From Priapulus caudatus (lineage: Eukaryota; Priapulida; Priapulimorpha; Priapulimorphida; Priapulidae), in NCBI RefSeq assembly GCF_000485595.1, contig NW_014577321.1, positions 146,120 to 174,346 on the forward strand: a DNA stretch of 28,227 nt. Reading direction: 5' to 3'. Made by a program: the position numbers and the translations under genes. The notes beneath the pieces were generated by a model that was not told the origin of the DNA, did not search any database, and saw nothing but the letters and a program-made list of their open reading frames with translations. Positions 19,801 through 24,765 of this stretch are shown here, in pieces. Numbering within the stretch: position 1 is the stretch's first letter; the number at the start of each line of letters is the position of its first letter.

Positions 19801-19926
19801 CAGAGCGTACCCTCGATGGTAGACTCAGTTGATGACGCGAGCAGCACAGACTCACAGTCGATCCATCGGTCCGCGACGTCATTCTTCGAGGCTATGAGCA
19901 CGAGCTGGTTCGGTGGTGGCCGGTAG
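4739..19926 (+). CDS. COG1: COG1, conserved oligomeric Golgi complex subunit 1 (20 coding exons, 980 aa)
   Basis: COG1 is a subunit of the eight-subunit COG tether, a peripheral Golgi complex that captures retrograde intra-Golgi vesicles and keeps glycosylation enzymes in place. Seen here: 20 exons join to 2943 nt with consistent phases and no internal stop. The N-terminus has the Vps51-type helical region with ERYRDLIEAADTI (42-54), followed by AAQIKLLLDIPEKIW (109-123), PRQ plus FLLAR, a FLKHLPAS segment, LAGMRDAAW, RALQLLFDIRFV (805-816) and IDPFDLDVF (847-855). All are in the order I remember for animal COG1, and the length is about equal. The ATG at 4739 has an in-frame TAA upstream (4706-4708). 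The protein is cytosolic, with no signal peptide or membrane segment seen. Low-complexity Glu/Gln occurs at about 651-660. Two introns use GC donors. Identity is secure; individual weak junctions (introns 1, 17, 18) are inferred from phase and homology. Confidence 0.96.
5081..5125 (+). CDS. COG1: COG1 exon 2 (residues 26-41)
   Basis: A 45-nt micro-sized exon follows the acceptor TTTTATTTTAG and precedes a GTGAGT donor. It encodes AEIEKKKEDLRQMVG, a highly charged coiled-coil stretch that is one of the best conserved parts of COG1. It enters and leaves in phase 2. Confidence 0.95.
5176..5458. mobile_element. hAT-like MITE in COG1 intron 2
   Basis: The left end CAGGGTGCGAAATTAAC and the reverse complement of the right end CAGGGGTATAAATTAAC match at 13 of 17 positions and have the CAGGG start typical of hAT elements. 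CTTTAC (within an 8-bp TGCTTTAC, 5168-5175 and 5457-5464) flanks both sides. The interior repeats GGACTCCCTG-type words. Bases 5401-5441 form a near-perfect 41-nt hairpin with TTTTGAGGGCAG/CTGCCCTCAAAA arms. There is no transposase frame. Confidence 0.8.
5477..5990. mobile_element. Second hAT-like non-autonomous element in COG1 intron 2
   Basis: The left end CAGGTTTCGACACTAAC and the right end (reverse complement CAGGGTTCAACATTAAC) match at 14 of 17 positions. AGCAC flanks both ends (5472-5476, 5991-5995). The word GGGCTAGT or its complement recurs subterminally (near 5548, 5900, 5926, 5946). The small open frame inside has no recognisable domain. It starts 18 nt after the preceding element. 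Confidence 0.72.
5991..6659. other. Rest of COG1 intron 2
   Basis: Ordinary AT-rich intron sequence; nothing beyond the TCATCGCAG acceptor is seen. Confidence 0.6.
6660..6830 (+). CDS. COG1: COG1 exon 3 (residues 41-98)
   Basis: The acceptor is TCATCGCAG and the donor AG|gtacga. The exon encodes ERYRDLIEAADTI followed by KDMKKSAEQVVQSIRSM, the core of the Vps51/COG1 N-terminal helical region used for assembly of the COG lobes. It ends in a basic linker (GKGRSAKFFKPPQ) that varies between animals. Confidence 0.97.
6975..7010. repeat. TATACATATG-rich short palindromic microsatellite (intron 3)
   Basis: Alternating TATATACATATGTGTGTACATACATATATA-type sequence within intron 3, self-complementary over about 30 nt. 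Confidence 0.6.
7118..7373 (+). CDS. COG1: COG1 exon 4 (residues 98-183)
   Basis: The acceptor is CACTGTGCAG and the donor CAG|gtgtgt (phase 0). The exon encodes YAVAAQIKLLLDIPEKIW, then ATQLYLLARHIHTGL and HFPVLSRQW, all characteristic of COG1. Third positions are strongly G/C. Confidence 0.97.
7374..8093. other. COG1 intron 4
   Basis: AT-rich, without a recognised repeat or gene. A GGTTCGGATCCC word on the minus strand near 7730 resembles a tRNA B box, but no tRNA fold surrounds it. Confidence 0.6.
8094..8135 (+). CDS. COG1: COG1 exon 5 (residues 184-197), GC donor, alternative GT donor inside
   Basis: A 42-nt exon follows the acceptor TGATTCCAG. It encodes GCRQMLSDASVSQQ and ends CAG|gcaagt, a GC-AG intron donor. 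A GT donor (TCT|gtgagt) lies 12 nt earlier at 8124 and would remove VSQQ without changing frame. With the GC donor the spacing from the preceding conserved ATIL-like position to the LC of exon 6 equals what I remember for human COG1 (20 residues), and V-S-x-Q aligns, so I favour the longer form. Confidence 0.8.
8595..8823 (+). CDS. COG1: COG1 exon 6 (residues 198-274)
   Basis: The acceptor is GCTCCCTAG and the donor CAG|gtacgc (phase 1). The exon encodes LCAILLLEDSTPRQMF, then EFLLARAAAIRRLF and TRQIRSIFY, matching the COG1 segment with the LEESSPRQ/DFLLAR motifs. It is extremely GC-rich at third positions. Confidence 0.95.
8881..9008 (+). repeat. 16-bp minisatellite, 8 copies (intron 6)
   Basis: Eight consecutive copies of CCATGACGGTCGGCGG or variants, each exactly 16 bp, without indels. 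Copies diverge by a few substitutions each. Confidence 0.9.
9026..9229 (+). repeat. 36-bp minisatellite, 5.6 copies (intron 6)
   Basis: Units begin GGCAGCTGACCC at 9026, 9062, 9098, 9134, 9170 and 9206, so the period is exactly 36 bp, with GACCCACGGCTTCT in the middle of each unit. Because 36 is divisible by three, a frame through it stays open (12-residue peptide repeat). That frame does not join exon 7 in the COG1 frame, so I treat it as intronic. Confidence 0.92.
9243..9438 (+). CDS. COG1: COG1 exon 7 (residues 274-339)
   Basis: The acceptor is ATGTTGCAG and the donor GC|gtgagt. The exon encodes FLKHLPASVTDFRPVLR and a YLQQSCQQWI stretch, equivalent to the conserved KHLPAS and YLKDTLQKWI segments. 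62 of its 64 complete codons end in G or C. It follows the intron 6 minisatellites by only about 14 nt. Confidence 0.95.
9633..9692 (+). repeat. Short tandem repeat CTTATTCCGTAATTCC (intron 7)
   Basis: About three diverging copies of a 16-17 bp unit just before exon 8. Confidence 0.55.
9741..9957 (+). CDS. COG1: COG1 exon 8 (residues 339-411)
   Basis: The acceptor is CGCCGCGCAG and the donor CAG|gtacgg (phase 0). The exon encodes VRALAGMRDAAWQAL, then a Gly-rich insertion (ACGGGWEATC), then WAEFLRPLFLARVQ, matching the conserved GLAGIRDAMW and LFLDRLQ segments. Third positions are almost all G/C. Confidence 0.95.
9964..10260 (+). repeat. TGTC/TATC microsatellite (intron 8)
   Basis: Mostly TGTC tetranucleotides with interruptions, passing into TATC near 10150-10250. 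A block of about 55 nt (CATGTCTGTCTTGTCTGTCG and surroundings) is repeated, showing expansion of a higher-order unit. Confidence 0.9.
10261..10730. other. Rest of COG1 intron 8
   Basis: AT-rich intron sequence. Two loosely similar stretches (around 10340 and 10490, sharing CCCTG-x4-CACTGT-TAATTA words) may be an old duplication. No gene. Confidence 0.45.
10731..10825 (+). CDS. COG1: COG1 exon 9 (residues 412-443)
   Basis: The acceptor is AACATGTTAG and the donor AA|gtaagt. The exon encodes a variable helical stretch (EIIKCTLETIIDSVQ and following) occupying the place of the human LTKEGFDSI region. It is supported mainly by phase, splice sites and position; conservation is low here. Confidence 0.85.
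10826..11253. other. COG1 intron 9
   Basis: AT-rich intron; nothing else recognised. Confidence 0.6.
11254..11412 (+). CDS. COG1: COG1 exon 10 (residues 443-496)
   Basis: The acceptor is CGCTTGCAG and the donor AA|gtaagt. The exon encodes FETNVLRYVWTESAGDMP, then W-x-A-A-L and LLMKSKALTPFVQ, matching the conserved LFLWSESPNDLP and MKAQAISPCVQ segments. Confidence 0.95.
11413..11852. other. COG1 intron 10
   Basis: Ordinary intron; nothing else recognised. Confidence 0.6.
11853..12071 (+). CDS. COG1: COG1 exon 11 (residues 496-569)
   Basis: The acceptor is TTCTTCCTCCAG and the donor AG|gtgaga. The exon encodes LQQLLVDVNSYLTADDST, a Lys/Glu-rich linker, then SLQRFDETEDADSVMSH and CREC, equivalent to the LDDLLAYLPSDDS and AFDRYADAGTVQE segments. 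Its last four bases and the donor recur right after the assembly gap at 13228. Confidence 0.94.
12097..12502 (+). repeat. 24-bp minisatellite with 72-bp higher-order unit (intron 11, left of gap)
   Basis: About 17 units of 24 bp (core CGTGGAAGGAGG, then variant, then GGGG) run into the N gap. Three unit types (AGTGGCATGG; AACGGCATGG; CCTGGAAGAGGG with AACGACGTG) recur in the same order, giving a 72-bp higher-order repeat of about 5.6 cycles. The 24-bp period keeps long frames open on both strands; these are repeat artefacts, not genes. The + strand carries a G run in every unit. Confidence 0.95.
12503..13227. other. Assembly gap (725 N)
   Basis: Unsequenced gap placed inside the intron 11 minisatellite. 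The true array length is unknown. Confidence 0.99.
13228..13400 (+). repeat. 24-bp minisatellite right of gap, preceded by a copy of the exon 11 boundary
   Basis: Bases 13228-13269 are identical to 12068-12109: the last four bases of exon 11, the donor and the start of the array. Six 24-bp units follow (13257-13400), mostly alternating ATGCCGTGGGG and AACGGCATGGGG types, so a 48-bp arrangement unlike the 72-bp one to the left. Confidence 0.93.
13515..13590 (+). repeat. CA-rich microsatellite (intron 11)
   Basis: Interrupted ACAC/ACAG/CACG dinucleotide tract about 100 nt before exon 12. Confidence 0.85.
13689..13781 (+). CDS. COG1: COG1 exon 12 (residues 569-600)
   Basis: The acceptor is GCATGCTTCAG and the donor AG|gtacgc. 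The exon encodes LLDHINEELERGGQELS and continues with TESRCGSYRKIS, at the position of human HIVDCIRAEL. It lies between two CA-rich intronic microsatellites. Confidence 0.88.
13822..13946 (+). repeat. CA-rich then TTTA microsatellite (intron 12)
   Basis: An interrupted CA tract followed by about five TTTA units, 40 nt after exon 12. Confidence 0.85.
14074..14218 (+). CDS. COG1: COG1 exon 13 (residues 600-648)
   Basis: The acceptor is TTGTAACGCAG (purine-containing, weak) and the donor AAG|gtaaca (phase 0). The exon encodes LLLLGRFCTGLAELSPSL then QQCL, matching human FMARLCQSLGELCPHLKQCI, and a variable linker. Confidence 0.93.
14424..14720 (+). repeat. C-rich degenerate tandem repeat (intron 13)
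   Basis: CCCCACCCAATCTCAACCCC-type words repeated and then decaying into CCCCATCCC/CCCACTCC pyrimidine-rich sequence. Very few G on this strand. No gene. Confidence 0.7.
14818..15006 (+). CDS. COG1: COG1 exon 14 (residues 649-711), Glu/Gln tract
   Basis: The acceptor is CGCTCTCACAG and the donor CCG|gtaagt (phase 0). It opens with an acidic/Gln tract encoded by GAG and CAG runs (EEEQQQQEEE), then W-Q-H, a helical stretch and LVATLRSSLLDARGAP, at the place of human VLIHGFTQSLLLDDAGS. Confidence 0.92.
15280..15357 (+). CDS. COG1: COG1 exon 15 (residues 712-737)
   Basis: The acceptor is TCCTTTGCAG and the donor CAG|gtgaat. The exon encodes VWENIEIQEEAEEGETV and then SSIIRVPAQ, almost colinear with the conserved W-D-E-L-E-I-Q-E-E-A-E segment and the IRLPAQ motif of COG1. 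Confidence 0.96.
15564..15640 (+). CDS. COG1: COG1 exon 16 (residues 738-763)
   Basis: The acceptor is GTGTTTCAG and the donor AG|gtaaac. The exon encodes SWYIHTLLSDLCMQINQVGG then HAF, matching human SWYVQSFLFSLCQEINRVGGHAL. Only 11 of 25 complete codons end in G/C, unlike exons 6-8. Confidence 0.96.
15859..16542. mobile_element. TTAA-flanked foldback element with 128-bp inverted arms (intron 16)
   Basis: Arms 15863-15990 and 16411-16538 are reverse complements at 127 of 128 positions (single difference near the tip). They start AGGAATAATA and are flanked on each side by TTAA (15859-15862, 16539-16542). TTAA targets are used by piggyBac and Kolobok transposases; the AGG start leans to Kolobok, but this is inference. 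The 420-bp core has a 69-codon frame (16202-16411) I do not recognise and no transposase. It is therefore a non-autonomous element. Confidence 0.9.
16543..17067. other. Rest of COG1 intron 16, with a diverged direct repeat
   Basis: GATGCATATTTTATAGTT occurs at 16649-16666 and 16995-17012, with weaker similarity around it (ATT-TGCC upstream, GTGCGATA/GTGCAATA downstream). This suggests a 60-70 bp duplicated segment 346 bp apart. Nothing coding. Confidence 0.5.
17068..17260 (+). CDS. COG1: COG1 exon 17 (residues 763-827)
   Basis: The acceptor is CCCCCTACAG and the donor GAG|gttagc (weak, phase 0). The exon encodes GVIAAYERLRD, then TRALQLLFDIRFV, matching the conserved AAYEKL and NRALQLLYDLRYL motifs. 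Phase requires the weak donor here; no better GT fits. Confidence 0.94.
17271..17470 (+). repeat. AT-rich tandem repeat TGTCTCATATT-GCATTTAATATT (intron 17)
   Basis: About eight imperfect copies of a 22-28 nt unit combining TGTCTC(A/T)TATT and TTTAATATTG. A short GT tract lies at 17618-17632. Confidence 0.8.
17975..18106 (+). CDS. COG1: COG1 exon 18 (residues 828-871)
   Basis: The acceptor is CGTGTTGCAG and the donor CAG|gttaga. The exon encodes VERLTDEVESHIDPFDLDVF followed by APHIRNNLSRHVQR, the hallmark C-terminal COG1 signature around IDPFDLDVF (847-855). Confidence 0.97.
18107..18642. other. COG1 intron 18
   Basis: AT-rich intron beginning with a weak gttaga donor. If retained, the frame would run through to a stop at 18197-18199. 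Nothing else seen. Confidence 0.55.
18643..18849 (+). CDS. COG1: COG1 exon 19 (residues 872-940), GC donor
   Basis: The acceptor is CTCGTGGTAG. The exon encodes VMLGAVTGL, then HNVLLLSASAGVRFPLLPVS, matching human VLFGLVTG and HNILPLASSQIRFGLLPLS. It ends CAG|gcaagt: reading on without splicing gives further codons and a stop at 18916-18918, and the only nearby in-phase GT (CGG|gtcatc at 18859) is a poor donor. I therefore infer a GC-AG intron. Confidence 0.9.
18943..19269. mobile_element. Inverted-repeat element with 14-bp perfect termini (intron 19)
   Basis: ATATCGGAAAGTCC (18943-18956) and its exact reverse complement (19256-19269) bound 327 bp. AATAAG just outside each end, also inverted, may extend the repeat. 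I cannot settle a target duplication. No transposase. Likely a MITE. Confidence 0.6.
19403..19785 (+). repeat. 38-bp minisatellite, about 10 copies (intron 19)
   Basis: Units run from one GACAGC to the next in 38 bp and contain GTCTCACCACACAACCTTGT. One irregular stretch lies at about 19569-19640. The array ends only about 18 nt before the exon 20 acceptor. Confidence 0.92.
19804..19926 (+). CDS. COG1: COG1 exon 20, last coding exon (residues 941-980 and stop)
   Basis: The acceptor is GTTGTTGTGTTGCAG, directly downstream of a 38-bp minisatellite. The exon encodes a Ser/Asp-rich linker and the C-terminal RSATSFFEAMSTSWFGGG-R, comparable in place to the human SLFKLGWLSSM tail. The TAG stop is at 19924-19926. 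A strong donor-like CTGAG|gtaagg begins 5 nt after the stop. Confidence 0.93.
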   Translation, partial: SVPSMVDSVDDASSTDSQSIHRSATSFFEAMSTSWFGGGR

Positions 19927-19980
19927 CTGAGGTAAGGACCTTCTCTCCTCTCTATTACCCGCTTCCCCATTACCCGTTCG

Positions 19981-19998
19981 GCTCTCTCTCTCTCTCCA

Positions 19999-20033
<35 letters not shown>

Positions 20034-20116
20034 TTCTCTCCCTCTCTATCTCTCGCTTACTCTCCCTCTTTCTGCTCTCCCTCTCTCTGCTCTCTCTCTC
20101 CCTTTCTCTCTCTGTT

Positions 20117-20197
<81 letters not shown>

Positions 20198-20272
20198 CTG
20201 TCTCTCCCCCACTCCCTCTTCCCCTTATCTCTCCTTCTTCTCTCTCGCTTCCTCTCCCCTGTCTCTTTCTCA
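19981..20272 (+). repeat. (CT)n polypyrimidine array just 3' of COG1 stop
   Basis: Nearly pure pyrimidine on this strand, with an almost uninterrupted CT run from about 20121 to 20193. It starts about 55 nt after the COG1 stop, so it lies in the 3'UTR or a 3'UTR intron. Confidence 0.95.
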
Positions 20273-20996
20273 CTTGGTGAACTGCTGCGTATAGACCGTG
20301 ATACTGCAGTGTGATTAGACTATAATTAGCACAGTTGTCTCCACCTCATCATAATTGAACCGACCCATAATTTTGTCTTTGATGAGTGGCTTCGTTAATC
20401 TATCTTATTCACGCCCCACGTTGACCAGCCACGCGTGACTAGGTGTGCACAGTATTTACTCGCTAACATGCAGTGCTGATGATGAGTGCTGCTGCGTCTA
20501 TAAACGCATCGCTGCTGTTCCAGGGCTCGCTAATTCTGCTATTACTCGCCAGGAATCCCCGGCAGTGGTCGCAGGGGGGTGAACGAGCACGCTGTATGCT
20601 GCTGCCACCTGGTGGTAAACCGGTGTGCTATGCGTGGTCGGGTATGGTCGTTCGTGGGGCGACTTGATGTGTGGGATTGGGATTCAGTTTAATTCTATTC
20701 CATAGATTCGTTGCGTGATCTAACGTCTCTGCGTGCATTGTTGCCACAGTAAAAGCTTTATGTTTGAAATTCAAGAAACTATAGAGTATATAGGGTCTAG
20801 GTCACTACTAACCAAGGCAATTAAGTCCGCAGTAGCTCTCATGGTGTGGTTGTCTTACACACATTCACCACACAGTCTCACTGAAGCAATGTCACAATTT
20901 CTTGTAATATCAGCGGTATGGATTGTTAAACACAGTTGCCGCTTGAAGTATTATTACAGTATCTAATCAGCCTTCATGGTATTAAATGCAGTAATT
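20273..20996. other. No gene recognised downstream of COG1
   Basis: Possible acceptors (CTAACATGCAG ending 20472, TGTTCCAG ending 20524) could close an intron opened by the donor at 19932. No AATAAA polyadenylation signal is seen here. The small open frames have no recognisable motif. Confidence 0.45.
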
Positions 20997-21350
20997 TAGG
21001 GTAATGGTAGTAGCTGCCAGTAAGCTCGGGTAGTGGTAGCTGTAAGTGAGCCAGGGTAATTGTAGGCTGGCAGTAAGGTAGGGTAATGATAGTTAGTAGT
21101 AATATGAGCAAGGGTAGCGCAAGCTGATAGTAAGCTAGTGTATTGTTAGCTGACAGTAAGCTAAGGTATCCATTGGTAGCTGACAGTAAGCTAGGGCATT
21201 GTTAGCAGATAGTAACCTATTGTATTATTAGCAGATAGTAAGCTAAGGTATTGGTAGCCGGCAGTAAACTAAGGTATTGGTAGCCGGCAGTAAGCTAGGA
21301 CAACGGTGTCTGGCAGTAAACTAGGACAGTTTTAGCTGCCAGTGTTCCTC
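20997..21350 (+). repeat. 26-bp minisatellite, about 13 degenerate copies
   Basis: Units resemble TTGGTAGCCGGCAGTAAACT followed by AAGGTA. The adjacent copies around 21250-21295 are nearly identical and the outer ones diverged. Confidence 0.85.
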
Positions 21351-21419
21351 TGTACTAGTAACTAGCAGCATACGTTAGCGATGCACCGTGTGTCGGCGAT
21401 AATACTAGTGTTATATAGA

Positions 21420-22060
21420 TGTGCTGAGTAAGGGCCGCGCGTCTGCTATATACTCCCCCGTCAGATCTGCCGTAAGCTGATTACGGCCACGCGCGCGCTT
21501 ACAACACGAGAAGCGTCTGGCGGGCGGCGGCATCGTCCGCCACGCTCGCCCGTGCCGCCGCCGCCGCTGCTGCCGTAGCCGCCATGTTTTCTAATAGGTC
21601 CTACTCGAAGTAATGGATTTCGCCGGCAGAAGAAGTGCGTTTTTCCGGCGTTAAATTCGCGAGATTATGCGCTGCTGCCGACGCTGCGCTGCGATGAATT
21701 TTTCATGCGCCGTTTCTCCTGAATTCGATTCCTGGCGCCTGCCGCCGCGACGTATTGTTATCGTCGTCGTCGTCATCGCTGCTGCTGCTGTTGCTGGTGT
21801 TGTTGCTGTTGCTGGTGTTAATCCTGTTGTTGTTGTTGCTGCTGCGGCTGGTGGTGGTGGTGGTGGTGCTGCTGCTGCTGCTGCTGCTATTGCTGCTGCC
21901 GCCGCCGCCGCCGCTGCTTCTGCTGTTGCTGGTGATGTTGTTGTTGCTACTGCTGCTGCTGGTTGTAGTGGTAGGAGTGGGTGCTGCCACTGCTGCGACT
22001 GCTACAGCCGCAGCCACCGCCACCGTTATTTCTTCTGCTGCTGTTGTTAGTAGGCGACTA
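21420..22060. other. CpG-dense region with complex trinucleotide array
   Basis: CpG-rich DNA (GCGCGCG, CGGGCGGCGG, CCGCCGCCG words) leads into 21757-22050, where GTC, GCT, GTT, GGT and GCC trinucleotides alternate for about 290 nt. All frames on both strands are open there, giving homopolymer peptides, so no reading frame can be chosen. A GCCGCCATG at 21578-21586 has good start context but is followed by only nine codons. This could be a promoter/CpG-island-like segment; no gene is assigned. Confidence 0.5.
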
Positions 22061-22264
22061 CTCGGCTATATGTAATTGTCTTCCAACCTTGATCAGATGC
22101 CTAATTGTGGGCGAATAGCAACGCGTGGGAAAAGGCACGTCGTCTGCACGAGTTCGAAATGGCCGTGTAAATAAGTTTAGACTCCCCGTTGCCTAATAGA
22201 GACGACGTGCGCCGTCTGCGTGTGTATACGTTATGCTCACGATCATCTCCGTAATATGATTATT

Positions 22265-22514
22265 GTTTCACGCCTTAAAGCTGCGCGATCACGACCCTCC
22301 AAGTTGCATTACTCTACGTACCTTAAAGATGCACGGTCGCGTTACTTATAACTATGCACGTCTCTCGTTCCTTGAGAACGAATTTCCACGTGTCTTAAAG
22401 CTGCACGGCCGCGTTACATAACCCTACATGTCTTGCGTTTCTCGAGGGTGAATGCCTGTGCGCTTTAAAGCTGCACGGTCGCGACGTCGCGTGCTTTCCT
22501 CCCGTATATAAAAA
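22265..22514 (+). promoter_or_regulatory. Four CTTAAAG..CACGGTCGCG repeats ending at a TATA-like box (candidate promoter)
   Basis: TTAAAGCTGCACGGTCGCG or a close variant occurs with TTAAAG at 22275, 22323, 22395 and 22465, the last three about 70 bp apart. Forty bases after the last copy is TATATAAAAA (22505-22514), preceded by the palindrome GCGACGTCGC. Repeated elements followed by a TATA box is promoter-like architecture on the + strand. No recognisable transcript or protein follows, so this is a candidate only; a plain tandem repeat is the alternative. Confidence 0.3.
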
Positions 22515-23165
22515 TGGAAATTGCTGTTACATTGCCATGCTTGCGTCGGTCGCAGGCGGTCGCGGAAGTTTTCGTAATGCGTCGCCATTCGTGCGACGAC
22601 AAAGGGCTCGCGCGTGTCTCCGCGGCGCCGCACAAAGGCCCCATTCCAACGTCCTTCTCCGAGTCTGCATGAAAAGGCCATTCTGACGTGCGCCCCCCTC
22701 CCCTTTCCTCCCGGGCCAGCACAAAGGGTCAATCTTGCGGGTGGGCGTGCGTGCGTGCGTGCGCACGTGTGCGTGCGCACGTGTGCGTGCGGGGTCGTTG
22801 TCGCCAGCTCGGTTCGACGCAGCGATTCTGGATTCGCGCATTGCTCTCTGTATAGGAATTCAAGGGCAGCGCGACAGGCAGAGCGTGAGTGCAGGCCACG
22901 CTGGGGGCGTGTGGTCCCCGTAGCATGCATGTAGCTTTCTTAGACTAGTTGGAAGCTCGGACTACTAGACTACTTCTATTTCTGCTACTTCCTCTACTAA
23001 TATGTAGCGTCGGCTAACCGGTGACCGGCTTCGGCTATGTCGTGTGGAGTTATATTAGGCATTAGTGGTGGGGTTGCCGGCGGTCCCGGACCCCCGGTTC
23101 TAGGCGCCGGTTGAACTGCGTGCGCAGCATGGTATATTTTACCCCTTCTTTCGCTCATATCCCAT
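22515..23165. other. GC-rich stretch without recognised gene
   Basis: Contains a GTGC/GCAC alternating purine-pyrimidine tract at 22739-22793 (Z-DNA-type sequence). Open frames of up to 168 codons on the minus strand show no domain that I recognise and are explained by high GC. Confidence 0.5.
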
Positions 23166-23407
23166 TTGTTCCCTCACCTCCTCCCCCTCTCCTTTCCTTT
23201 CTCCCATCTTGTGATTACTTGCATGACCGATGCAAGTACGCCCACGTCTACTAATGGTGATGGTGATAAAACTGCAATAGCATCGTCCAGTGTGCGCGAT
23301 TTCTCTTTCTCTCTCCTCCTCTCTACGCTCTCATCTCTCCTGGTGAGTGCTGACTGTTGGGCGCGCGCGGCCGACTGTGGCGTGCGTGTGTGTATGTGTG
23401 TCTTTCT

Positions 23408-23700
23408 TTATCTCCGTAATCTCTTTACTCTCTTCTCTCTCTCTCATCTCTCTCGTCTATCTCTCTTCTCTCTCTCTCTCTCTCTTTCTCTCTCCCTCTC
23501 TCTCGCTCCCTGGCGCGCGCTCTCGCTCTCCTCTCTCTCTCTTCCTCTGTATCAACAATCTCTCTCTCCCCTCTCTCTGTATCTTCTTCCTCTCTCTCTC
23601 TCTGCTCTCTTCTCTCTGTCTCTCTCTTCTCTCCTGCCTCTTCTTCCTCTCGTCTCTCTCCTCTCCTCTCTCAGTAGTGTCTCCCTCTCTCTCTCCTCCG
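23408..23700 (+). repeat. CT-rich polypyrimidine array 2
   Basis: Interrupted CT/TCTCC tract; Leu/Ser-rich frames across it are repeat artefacts. Confidence 0.93.
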
Positions 23701-24275
23701 TCATCGCCTCTGGATTCTGCGAGTATTGCGACGTAACAATAAGCTGCGCGAAGGACGCATTGAGCATCAAGGCAAGCGATCGACGATGTTGCGATTGTTC
23801 ATGCTAGTCCCTCACGACGAACGAAGATCAGCGATAATTCACAGCGCTGCACCAACGAACGCATCGAGCAGGCTCCTATTGCGCGTAGGAAGTTCCGTTG
23901 CCATTGCAGGTTCCTGCCTACACACGCGCTGCACACACACACACACACGCACCGCGGCCGCCGCACACGGCGCACACACCACCACGGCAGTCGGTGAAGG
24001 CTCTCGTTCTCACTCTCAGGTCAGCTCTACCCCCTGTTGTCCCTCTATGTATCGTTCCCTCTTACTTATTACCTCCCTCGTTCTCCCCCTATCTGTCTCG
24101 CCCTCTTCTCCCGCCTTTCTTTCATTTCCGTCCGCTTCCCCTAATCGCGCACGACGAGAGAGTGGTTCGTCCGATTATATAGCCACTGAATTACGAGTGG
24201 TTAGCGCTGCGATATGTAGGTATCGCGTCGTGCCTCGCACGTGCTGAGCGTTAGTGCGTGCCCCCCCCCTCGCTT
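23701..24275. other. Spacer between CT arrays, no gene recognised
   Basis: Includes a short CA tract at about 23932-23949. One frame (23726-24247) spans it without recognisable motifs. Confidence 0.5.
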
Positions 24276-24574
24276 CACTCACTCTCTCTCTCGATCTTCT
24301 GCTCAATTCCTCTCTCTCTCTCTCTCTCTCGTCTCTCTCTCCCTCCTCTTTCTTCTCGCTCTCTCTTTCGATCTCTCGCTATCTATCTAGCTCTCTCTCT
24401 CTCTCTCTCTCTCATCTCTCTGTCATCGTCTCTACTCGTCTCTCTTGCTCTCTCGCTCTCCGCTCTCTCTCTTACTCTCTTCGCTCTCTCGCCTCTCTTC
24501 TCTCCTCGCTGCATTCTCTTCTCTCTCTCGTTCTCTCTCTGCTCTGCTCTCTCTCTCTTCTCTCTCTCTTCTAA

Positions 24575-24627
<53 letters not shown>

Positions 24628-24765
24628 TCTCTTCCGCTTCTCTCGCACTCTCAGATCTCTCTCTCTCTATTTATTCCCTCTCCCTCCCCTCTCTTTCTCT
24701 TTCTGATCATCTCTCCCCCCTCTCTCTCTTATCCCCCTCTCTTTTTTTCATCCCTCTCTCTCGCT
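24276..24765 (+). repeat. CT-rich polypyrimidine array 3
   Basis: Nearly 490 nt of CT-dominated sequence, with the longest clean CT run at about 24580-24620. Confidence 0.94.

Noticed and set aside
22424-22930. 168-codon minus-strand frame
   Set aside because: GC-rich DNA with few stops, a His/Thr/Ala repeat from the GTGC tract and no recognisable domain.
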